A stretch of DNA of 64,000 nt, from NCBI GenBank assembly GCA_902770635.1, contig CACXTX010000003.1, forward strand, positions 1 to 64,000, given 5' to 3'. Both the position numbers and the translations under genes were made by a program. Of the stretch, positions 57,604 through 64,000 are shown piece after piece. The notes below the pieces were generated by a model. It was given only the letters and a program-made list of their open reading frames with translations. It did not search any database and was not told the DNA's origin. Each line of letters begins with the position of its first letter. Positions within the stretch are counted from its first letter, which is position 1. Source of the stretch: an uncultured Prevotellaceae bacterium (lineage in GTDB: Bacteria; Bacteroidota; Bacteroidia; Bacteroidales; Bacteroidaceae).

Positions 57604-58958
57604 AGATTATTATCGGTGGGGCAGGAGCCGTAGGAACTCACCTGTCAAAACTGTTATCGAAAGACCATCAGGATTGTGTCTTGATAGATGACAAGATTGA
57701 ACGACTAGCAGGACTGGACAGCCGTTATGACATCATGACACTGCACGGATCGCCTACCAGCATCAAGACCTTGAAAGAGGCAGGTATTGAGCATGCGGAC
57801 CTTTTCGTGGGTGTTACTACTGATGAGAGCCGTAACATGACTGCCTGCATGATAGCCCATGCACTGGGGGCCAAGAAAACAGTAGCCCGTATCGACAACA
57901 TTGAGTATCTGGCATCCCACCAGAAGTCATTCTTTGAGCAGATGGGCATCAACTCACTGATTTATCCTGAGGTACTGGCTGCCATAGACATCACCAACGG
58001 GCTGAAAATGTCATGGGTGCGTCAGCGCTGGGATGTCCACGGCGGTGCTTTGGTGATGCTGGGCATCAAGTTGCGCGATACTTGCGAAATTCTGAACCAG
58101 CCACTCCGACAGCTCTGCGGACCTGACGATCCCTATCATATCGTAGCCATCAAACGAGGCAACGACACCCTGATACCCAGTGGTAATGACGATTTGCATG
58201 TGAACGACATCGCCTATTTCATGACCACTCGCGAGTATATCCCCTATATACGTAAGATTTCAGGCAAGGAGCATTATGCCGATGTCAAGAACGTCATCAT
58301 CATGGGTGGCGGAAAGACTTCTGTACGTGTAGCTAAGACGGCTCCCGACTATATGAACCTGAAAATTATCGAGATTGATGAGACTCGTTGCGAGAAGCTG
58401 AACGAGTTGCTGAGCGATGTGGACACAATGGTGATTCATGGCGACGGACGCGACTTGGGACTCTTGCAGGAAGAAGGTATCCAGACCACACAGGCTTTCG
58501 TAGCACTGACGGACAATACTGAGACCAACATTCTGGCCTGTCTGACAGCCAAACGGTTAGGAGTACGCAAGACGGTAGCAATGGTAGAGAACTTGGACTA
58601 CGTCGAGATGGCCGAGAGTCTGGACATCGGCACAATTATAAATAAGAAGACGCTGGCAGCCGGACATATTTATCAGATGATGCTGGATGCCGACGTGACC
58701 AATGTCCGTAGTCTGATGATGGTTGACTCAGAGGTGGCAGAATTTGTAGCTGCCGAGGGTTCGAAGGTTACCAAGAAAGCCGTTAAGGACCTGGGACTGC
58801 CCTTTGGTGTGACCATTGGCGGACTGGTTCGTAAAGACCAGGGAATACTGGTAAACGGTAACACACGCATTGAGGCAGGCGACTCCGTGATGGTGTTCTG
58901 CCACGAACAGAACTTGAAGAAACTGGAGAAATACTTCAAAGCCGACACATTATGGTAA
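57600..58958 (+). CDS. trkA: Trk potassium uptake regulatory protein TrkA
   Basis: 452 aa with two RCK repeats: N1 [14 protein letters not shown] and N2 [14 protein letters not shown] for NAD(H), each followed by a TrkA-C domain. Gates the TrkH channel in response to nucleotide. Overlaps dxs and trkH. Confidence 0.94.
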   Translation: MKIIIGGAGAVGTHLSKLLSKDHQDCVLIDDKIERLAGLDSRYDIMTLHGSPTSIKTLKEAGIEHADLFVGVTTDESRNMTACMIAHALGAKKTVARIDNIEYLASHQKSFFEQMGINSLIYPEVLAAIDITNGLKMSWVRQRWDVHGGALVMLGIKLRDTCEILNQPLRQLCGPDDPYHIVAIKRGNDTLIPSGNDDLHVNDIAYFMTTREYIPYIRKISGKEHYADVKNVIIMGGGKTSVRVAKTAPDYMNLKIIEIDETRCEKLNELLSDVDTMVIHGDGRDLGLLQEEGIQTTQAFVALTDNTETNILACLTAKRLGVRKTVAMVENLDYVEMAESLDIGTIINKKTLAAGHIYQMMLDADVTNVRSLMMVDSEVAEFVAAEGSKVTKKAVKDLGLPFGVTIGGLVRKDQGILVNGNTRIEAGDSVMVFCHEQNLKKLEKYFKADTLW

Positions 58959-60412
58959 ACTACCGACTGATATACAAGGTTTTGGGATCGCTGCTCTTCT
59001 TGCTTGGCACGTTGTTATTCATCTGTGCCTGTATTGCACTTTATTATCATGAAGACGACTTCCTGGCCTTTGTTATCTCTACGATATTTGCCTCGTGCTG
59101 TGGTTTCATTCTGAAATACATGGGACGTGACGCCGATAACAATCTGGGACGACGCGACTCCTATCTGCTAGTCACCGTCACATGGATTGTATTCAGTCTC
59201 TTAGGCATGCTACCCTTCCTCATCAGCGGCTATATCAGTAATGTTACGGATGCCTTCTTTGAGACCATGTCTGGCTTTACCACGACAGGAGCCACCATTT
59301 TAGACGATGTGGAATGGATACCCCATGCCACTCTCTATTGGCGTACACAGACCCAGTGGATTGGCGGTTTGGGAATCGTGTTCTTTACCATCGCCATCTT
59401 GCCCTCGATGGTAGGTAGTGGTAGTGTGAAAGTGTTTGCTGCAGAAGCTACAGGTCCTCTGAGAACCAAGATGCACCCTCGTCTTTCAACGATGGCCAAA
59501 TGGATCTGGTCCATCTATCTGGCCCTGACCCTAGGCTGCATCTTCTCGTTCTATTTTGCTGGCATGGACTGGTTTGACAGCATCAACTACGCCATGACTA
59601 CAACTGCTACTGGTGGTTTCTCTACACATAACGATTCTGCCGAGTTCTTCCAGTCGCCCACCATCGAGTACATTGCCATCTTGTTCCAGTTCTTGGCTGG
59701 CATCAACTTCATGATGCTCTACGTAGCCATTTTCAAACTCAGGCCAGGTTCCTTGTTCAAGAGTTCCGAGTTTAAGCTTTACATTACCATCATCGTCGGT
59801 GCCACCATATGGATTGGCTATCTGCTGATGACGCGTAACGGCTACGGACTGGAAAGGGCCTTCCGTTGCGCCCTCTTCCAAGTGGTGTCGTTTATCACCA
59901 CCACAGGACTGTTCAACGACGATGCTGCCATGTGGCCTCATATCACTTGGGTTATTCTAGGCTGTCTGATGTTTACCGGAGCCTGCTCAGGTTCCACCAC
60001 GGGAGGTTTCAAGTGCGTTCGCGTGGTCATGGTGTTCAAGGTGCTGCGCAACGAGTTCCACAAGCTCCTACACCCCAATGCCGTATTGCCTGTAAAGATT
60101 GATGAGGTACCCGTATCAAGGACTCAACTCTCCACCCTACTGGCTTTCTTTGCCATCTTCACCATCATGACTCTCCTTACTGCCACCCTGATGATAGCGG
60201 CAGGCATCGACAACACCAATGCCATCACCATCTCGCTGAGTTGCATCAGCAACGTAGGTCCAACACTGGGAACGCAGATTGGTCCTGTTATGTCATGGGG
60301 TGAACTGCCTGACTATGTGAAATGGCTCTGTTCTTTCCTGATGCTGGTAGGTCGTTTGGAAATTATGTCCGTATTGGTATTGTTCACCCGAGCTTTTTGG
60401 AAAGACAATTAA
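58952..60412 (+). CDS. trkH: Trk potassium uptake channel TrkH
   Basis: 486 aa, about 10-12 helices, four pore loops with selectivity filters seen as TTTGATI, TATGGFST, TTTGLFND/SGSTTGG and NVGPTLG. Potassium import across the inner membrane. Its stop codon is directly adjacent to the stop of the opposing DUF4435 gene (no spacer). Confidence 0.95.
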   Translation: MVNYRLIYKVLGSLLFLLGTLLFICACIALYYHEDDFLAFVISTIFASCCGFILKYMGRDADNNLGRRDSYLLVTVTWIVFSLLGMLPFLISGYISNVTDAFFETMSGFTTTGATILDDVEWIPHATLYWRTQTQWIGGLGIVFFTIAILPSMVGSGSVKVFAAEATGPLRTKMHPRLSTMAKWIWSIYLALTLGCIFSFYFAGMDWFDSINYAMTTTATGGFSTHNDSAEFFQSPTIEYIAILFQFLAGINFMMLYVAIFKLRPGSLFKSSEFKLYITIIVGATIWIGYLLMTRNGYGLERAFRCALFQVVSFITTTGLFNDDAAMWPHITWVILGCLMFTGACSGSTTGGFKCVRVVMVFKVLRNEFHKLLHPNAVLPVKIDEVPVSRTQLSTLLAFFAIFTIMTLLTATLMIAAGIDNTNAITISLSCISNVGPTLGTQIGPVMSWGELPDYVKWLCSFLMLVGRLEIMSVLVLFTRAFWKDN

Positions 60413-61429
60413 TTAGACAGTGTCTGGTGACTGGTGTGCTGGCGTAAGATAAGCCTCTATGTCGCGCTGTATGCGGTGGAAGTGTTCTGAAAGTATATAG
60501 CCCACATTCTTTTTCAGCGTCATGCGTATATCCAGTAGCGAGTGTTCGTAACAAGACATCTCATTTCTACGCTGTACGTGATGACGTGCCGTACGGTTTA
60601 TCTCGTCTTGGCGTTCCTGTCTGAGCCGGTTGCACACTTTATTTAATATAGGTATCACCACCGCGTCGAACAAGTGGTGCCCCTGTATATATAAATAGGT
60701 GGTTTGCGGAGTCACGCCCAGTGCCTTGACACTCTCCTTGGTTTCCAGGTATTCTTCCTTGGCCAGAGGAAACTCTTGTTGCAAATGATGTACTTTCGTA
60801 TTTACCTTGCGCCGCAAATGGGTAAGCGAGGGCAGAGGGTCAGCCACATTGAAACGCCCTGGGTCTATCACACGAGCGAAATCCGACATAGAAAACTTAT
60901 TATGCAGTCCTCTCCTATAAGCCCATACAGACCAGACAAACAACGGGAAGATGGCTTCGCTGTATTGGCTCATATAGTCTTCAAAGTCAAAGATACGATG
61001 GTCGTTCAGCGTGATAGCCACACACACGTCGTGAAGCGACGGAGCGTAGCATTGCATATTCTCAATGGCATAGACATAGGTATGGAATACATAAGGACTC
61101 TCCAACACCCTGCGCGACTGCGGTGTAGCACCCTGTAACAAGTAGTCGTAGTCGGCATCCACACAAGCTATCATGTCCGGTCCTATTTTATCGCCTATAA
61201 AATTCATCAGCACCGACTTCTTGCCTCTCTCCAGTTTTTTGTGCGAAGGCAGCATCACCTCAAAGTAGCGTGTCTGATCCTCATAGCGGCTCAACACAGT
61301 ACGCCAAAAGTAGATATCATCGTAGCTCTCCACATAAGCCACGATTCTTCGTCTTGCTTGCTTTGAGGTTAAACGGTTTGCTGCCTCAAAGTACTGACTG
61401 CTGAGATTATCCTTTAGTCTATTGGGCAT
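60413..61429 (-). CDS. DUF4435 (Toprim-like) protein, AriB-like partner of the ATPase
   Basis: 338 aa. Toprim-like acidic signatures: VAYVESYDDIYFWR near residue 30 and ACVDADYDYLLQG near 100, as in DUF4435 proteins and the AriB effector of PARIS. The rest is helical and basic. Encoded 30 bases after an ABC-type ATPase on the same strand. In PARIS the pair is released by phage anti-restriction proteins; whether this pair defends the cell or serves a core function is unknown. Confidence 0.82.
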   Translation of the reverse strand: MPNRLKDNLSSQYFEAANRLTSKQARRRIVAYVESYDDIYFWRTVLSRYEDQTRYFEVMLPSHKKLERGKKSVLMNFIGDKIGPDMIACVDADYDYLLQGATPQSRRVLESPYVFHTYVYAIENMQCYAPSLHDVCVAITLNDHRIFDFEDYMSQYSEAIFPLFVWSVWAYRRGLHNKFSMSDFARVIDPGRFNVADPLPSLTHLRRKVNTKVHHLQQEFPLAKEEYLETKESVKALGVTPQTTYLYIQGHHLFDAVVIPILNKVCNRLRQERQDEINRTARHHVQRRNEMSCYEHSLLDIRMTLKKNVGYILSEHFHRIQRDIEAYLTPAHQSPDTV

Positions 61430-61436
61430 AAATATG

Positions 61437-61464
61437 AATTACGCATAACGAATTATTAATTACA
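61437..61464. repeat. Four heptamers between the ATPase and DUF4435 genes
   Basis: AATTACG, CATAACG, AATTATT, AATTACA; the ATPase stop codon (61460-61462) lies in the last units. Confidence 0.75.
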
Positions 61465-62263
61465 GCGTAATATCGCTCACTTCCGTCACCTTGTCAAGCC
61501 ATCCGTTCATGATGACTGCCGGCGAATGGGTGGTCAGTATAATCTGCACGTTGGGGTTCAGTTCGACAATAAGCTCAATGAGTCGTTTCTGCCACTCAAT
61601 ATGCAGACTCACTTCAGGCTCGTCCATAAACAGCACGTAAGGCTGTTCATCCTCAACCAATACGGTCAACAGGATAGCCAGCATCTGTTTCTCACCACTC
61701 GACAGTTGGTAGGGCACCAATGTCTCGCCAATCTGCGAGAAGCGTATCTCGTTCTCCGTACGTACGATTTTCTTGCCCGTTTCCGCAAACAGGTCGTCCA
61801 CTAGATCCTGGAAACGCGCCTTGGCCTTCGACAGTTTTTGGGCGGCATCTGCATTGCCTTTCTGCAGTTCCTCTATGATGCGATTGCCTATATTCACCTG
61901 ATAGTCCAAATACTTGCGCTGCAGGTGGTACAACTGGAAGTCCAGAGCCGAACGGATACGAGCGTCCACCATGTTCAACGTCTCGTTGTCAAGTACAGGT
62001 GAATCCAATGAACGGATGATGTCAAAGCGGATGTGTGTGGCATCCTCTGGGTCGGCAGTAATATGCACCCCCTTCAGCAGGTGGTTCACCAGGTCGCCAT
62101 TGGTACACACGCTACGGAACACCTTGTTCAAAATCGTACTCTTACCTACGCCGTTAATGCCACTTAAGATATTCACATGTGGGTCCAACTGCCACAAGAT
62201 ATGTTTCTTGCCACTCCACAGGGCCTCTATTTCTATTTGCTTAATACACGTTGCGTACTTCAT
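61460..62263 (-). CDS. Compact ABC/SMC-type ATPase, AriA-like
   Basis: 267 aa from ATG 62263; an upstream extension runs through the repeat and promoter and is rejected. Walker A SGINGVGKST, a short middle helical part, signature LSSGEKQ, Walker B YVLFMDEPE and H-loop LTTHSP: an AAA_21/OLD-type ATPase without long arms, roughly half the length of AriA. Upstream gene of the DUF4435 pair. Nucleotide switching that controls a Toprim nuclease is the natural inference. Confidence 0.85.
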   Translation of the reverse strand: MKYATCIKQIEIEALWSGKKHILWQLDPHVNILSGINGVGKSTILNKVFRSVCTNGDLVNHLLKGVHITADPEDATHIRFDIIRSLDSPVLDNETLNMVDARIRSALDFQLYHLQRKYLDYQVNIGNRIIEELQKGNADAAQKLSKAKARFQDLVDDLFAETGKKIVRTENEIRFSQIGETLVPYQLSSGEKQMLAILLTVLVEDEQPYVLFMDEPEVSLHIEWQKRLIELIVELNPNVQIILTTHSPAVIMNGWLDKVTEVSDITL

Positions 62264-62280
62264 AGTCCTAAGTTTTGGTG

Positions 62281-62288
62281 CAAAGATA
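62281..62288 (-). promoter_or_regulatory. -7 element of the ATPase/DUF4435 pair
   Basis: CAAAGATA on the plus strand is TATCTTTG on the minus strand, 17 bases before the ATPase ATG. Confidence 0.65.
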
Positions 62289-62295
62289 CAAAAAA

Positions 62296-62323
62296 AAGTG
62301 AAAAGTGAAAAGTGAAAAGTGAA
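62296..62323. repeat. Four perfect heptamers between divergent promoters
   Basis: AAGTGAA four times without error, between the -7 boxes at 62281-62288 (minus) and 62331-62338 (plus). Confidence 0.9.
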
Positions 62324-62330
62324 AAATTTG

Positions 62331-62338
62331 TACCTTTG
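62331..62338 (+). promoter_or_regulatory. -7 element of the EamA transporter gene
   Basis: TACCTTTG, only 5 bases before ATG 62344, so the message is nearly leaderless. The -33 position falls in the heptamer tract. Confidence 0.65.
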
Positions 62339-62343
62339 CATCC

Positions 62344-63276
62344 ATGAAACAAAACAAAGCACTAATAGCACACCTGAGCATGTTCGGAGCGTGTGCCGGC
62401 TGGGGGCTGATGGCTCCTGTGGGCAAAGACGCTATGACACATGGATTTGACGGTATCTCAATGGTGACCTTCCGCGTGGTAGGCGCTTGCCTGTTGTTCT
62501 GGATAGCATCACTGTTCGCCCCTAAGGAGCATGTGCCGATGAAGGACAAACTGATGTTTATCGGAGCAGGACTTTTCGGACTGGTCTGCAACCAGTGTTG
62601 CTACACTATCGGACTCAGTATCACCTCACCCATCAATGCCAGTATAGTAACCACCTCGATGCCTATCTTCGCTATGCTGCTGGCTGCCATCATCCTAAAG
62701 GAGCCTATTACGGGCAAGAAGGCACTGGGCGTGCTGATGGGCTGTTCTGGTGCCTTGATGTTGATATTGACCTCAGCCTCACATACCAGTGATAAGGTAG
62801 GCGATATCCGTGGCGACTTGTTTTGCCTGTTTGCCCAGTTCTCCTTTGCGCTCTATCTGTCGCTGTTCAATCCGCTGATTCGTCGATATAACGTATTTAC
62901 CATTAACAAGTATATGTTCTCATGGGCTACCCTGATGCTACTGCCCTTCACGTTCAACCATGTGGCTGACGTACTGAGCGCCCCCATCCCTACAACGACT
63001 TGGTGGGAGGTGGCCTATGTGGTTTGTATCGGCACCTTCTTCGGATATATCCTTACGATGATTGGTCAGCGCACCCTGCGCCCCACGGTAGTAAGCGTCT
63101 ATAATTACGTGCAGCCTATCGTTTCCGTAGCCGCCTCATTGCTGATGGGCATTGGAATCCTGAAGCCCACCCATGCAGTGGCTGTCATTTTGGTGTTCAG
63201 CGGCGTATGGCTGGTAACGAAGTCGAAGTCGAGAAAAGACATGGAAAGGGAAAAAGAAAAGGCCGTCGCTAAATGA
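62344..63276 (+). CDS. EamA/DMT family drug-metabolite transporter
   Basis: 310 aa, ten hydrophobic helices in two EamA repeats (GACAGWGLMAPVGKDA at the start of the first, LFCLFAQFSFALYLSLFNPLI in the second). Exports or imports a small metabolite; substrate unknown. Its C-terminal basic tail runs into the terminator stem. Head-to-head with the ATPase pair. Confidence 0.9.
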   Translation: MKQNKALIAHLSMFGACAGWGLMAPVGKDAMTHGFDGISMVTFRVVGACLLFWIASLFAPKEHVPMKDKLMFIGAGLFGLVCNQCCYTIGLSITSPINASIVTTSMPIFAMLLAAIILKEPITGKKALGVLMGCSGALMLILTSASHTSDKVGDIRGDLFCLFAQFSFALYLSLFNPLIRRYNVFTINKYMFSWATLMLLPFTFNHVADVLSAPIPTTTWWEVAYVVCIGTFFGYILTMIGQRTLRPTVVSVYNYVQPIVSVAASLLMGIGILKPTHAVAVILVFSGVWLVTKSKSRKDMEREKEKAVAK

Positions 63277-63288
63277 CGGCCTTTCTTC
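63258..63288 (+). terminator. Terminator of the EamA gene
   Basis: AAAGGCCGTC (63258-63267) / GACGGCCTTT (63275-63284) with CTTCTT after it; the first arm lies inside the coding end and the stop codon is in the loop. Confidence 0.75.
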
Positions 63289-63294
63289 TTGTCT

Positions 63295-63918
63295 TTATTC
63301 CAAGAGTAGATTCTCAGGGCGATCGCCTTGTTCTTTTGTCCAAAAGTCTTCCATCCTGAGATAGAAAATCAGCATGCTGTAAGCAGGTATCATGCTAGTA
63401 GCCGTACCTTTATAAGCTAACTGATAGGGAATGAACACCTTAAAGTAGTCGCCACGGTTCATGTGCTGCAACGCCGTCGAGAAGCCCTCAATGAAATTGC
63501 CAACACAGCCCTTGTAGGGATTGCTCACACCCTCCTCATACTTGCCAGCATAAGAACTGTCGAACACCAAGCCATTAGGTGAACTGGTTGACGGCAGCAA
63601 GACACCTTGGTAGTGTATTTCCACCGTGTCCGTAGCCATCGGAAATACATTGCCTGGGCCTTCCTTCAGTATCTGAACGACGATATTGTCGGTAGGTTTC
63701 CCTTCCACATCAGAATATTCAGCGCGATTCACGCCTCTGAATATCTTCCAGTCTTTACCTTCGGCAATGGAGTCCTTCGCGTCATTATAAATCTTCAGGA
63801 AAGCCTGATCGTTCTTGTTCTGCCAGTCGGGGAACTCCTCGGGCGTATCGTCAGACTCCTGACAGGAAGTCATGCCGAAGAGCGCTACAGCCACCCAAAT
63901 GAGATATTTTATTTTCAT
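63295..63918 (-). CDS. FKBP-type peptidyl-prolyl isomerase lipoprotein
   Basis: 207 aa. Lipobox MTSC near residue 19, then an FKBP domain from about residue 95 (DTVEIHYQGVLLPS, GFSTALQHMNRGDYFKVFIPYQLAYKG, IPAYSMLIFYLRM). Envelope foldase. Starts 3 bases after the stop of the upstream probable glyS gene, so likely co-transcribed. Confidence 0.9.
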   Translation of the reverse strand: MKIKYLIWVAVALFGMTSCQESDDTPEEFPDWQNKNDQAFLKIYNDAKDSIAEGKDWKIFRGVNRAEYSDVEGKPTDNIVVQILKEGPGNVFPMATDTVEIHYQGVLLPSTSSPNGLVFDSSYAGKYEEGVSNPYKGCVGNFIEGFSTALQHMNRGDYFKVFIPYQLAYKGTATSMIPAYSMLIFYLRMEDFWTKEQGDRPENLLLE

Positions 63919-63921
63919 GCC

Positions 63922-64000
63922 TTATTGCAGTTTCTTTAACAGACTTGCGATGCTTACCTTATCCTCGATGATAGCAGCCAGGTCGCTGATATTCACACGC
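63922..64000 (-). CDS. glyS: Probable glycyl-tRNA synthetase, C-terminal end (partial)
   Basis: Minus-strand frame entering from beyond the window with stop TAA at 63922-63924. The 25 visible residues (RVNISDLAAIIEDKVSIASL, then LKKLQ) resemble the C-terminal anticodon-binding end of class II glycine-tRNA ligases in Bacteroidetes, which are often followed by an FKBP gene. Too short for certainty. Confidence 0.55.
   Translation of the reverse strand, partial: RVNISDLAAIIEDKVSIASLLKKLQ

Overview
The window looks like a Bacteroidales chromosome, most like the Prevotella group. Evidence: promoters of the TTTG / TAnnTTTG type, almost no Shine-Dalgarno sites, type B ribosomal protein L31, a hybrid histidine kinase fused to an AraC domain, DUF4369/TlpA-type periplasmic thioredoxins, a 'smalltalk' peptide beside a DUF4248 regulator and a phage-type amidase, and the split GcvPA/GcvPB glycine decarboxylase. 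The species cannot be fixed from the sequence alone.

Layout. 1-7.8 kb: end of rpmE2, a secreted NUC-type nuclease, glutathione peroxidase + thioredoxin reductase, a compact hybrid sensor kinase, a sodium/solute symporter and a TrpB2-type tryptophan synthase beta chain. 7.8-16.1 kb: cysteine desulfidase family gene, DsbD-like reductase, Hsp20, Mfd and a GT2 polyprenol-phosphate glycosyltransferase. 16.2-20.8 kb (minus): plsC, phosphoesterase, a free-standing MetH reactivation domain, dihydroorotase and a DUF4369 lipoprotein, tightly overlapping. 20.9-30.0 kb (minus): a polyene/aryl-polyene-like lipid operon (GNAT-like protein, ketosynthase, ACP, dehydratase, MMPL exporter, phytoene-desaturase-like oxidoreductase, ketoreductase, LolA-like protein) ending in ftsB/divIC and a small membrane protein.

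30.1-43.5 kb is an accessory region bounded on the right by a tRNA-Arg(CCG). It holds an MqsR-like toxin with a Panacea-domain antitoxin, then a Bacteroidales mobile-element-like module (amidase, smalltalk, HU-like protein, DUF4248, Toprim-like DUF6371, RecA-like ATPase, unknown protein). Next come two strongly structured non-coding blocks directly upstream of a restriction-modification operon with two C5-cytosine methyltransferases around one DUF3883/PD-(D/E)xK nuclease. The region ends with a nucleoside deoxyribosyltransferase-like gene and a Vsr mismatch endonuclease.

43.5-64 kb is mostly core: asnA, dnaX, pfkA with two thioredoxin-like proteins, a complete glycine cleavage operon (lplA-gcvT-gcvH-gcvPA-gcvPB-lpd), dxs-trkA-trkH, a compact ABC-ATPase + DUF4435 (Toprim-like) pair resembling the PARIS defence pair, an EamA transporter, an FKBP lipoprotein and the 3' end of a probable glyS.

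Two signals are not explained by ordinary annotation. First, a dispersed family of degenerate 7-bp-period tandem repeats sits in many intergenic gaps. These repeats contribute stop codons and a start codon, occupy the space between back-to-back promoters, and are inserted in frame inside the symporter, mfd and vsr. Second, the leader of the restriction-modification operon contains a rod-like RNA of about 320 nt and a pseudoknot-capable element whose pairing overlaps the stem of an intrinsic terminator that ends one base before the first methyltransferase start codon.
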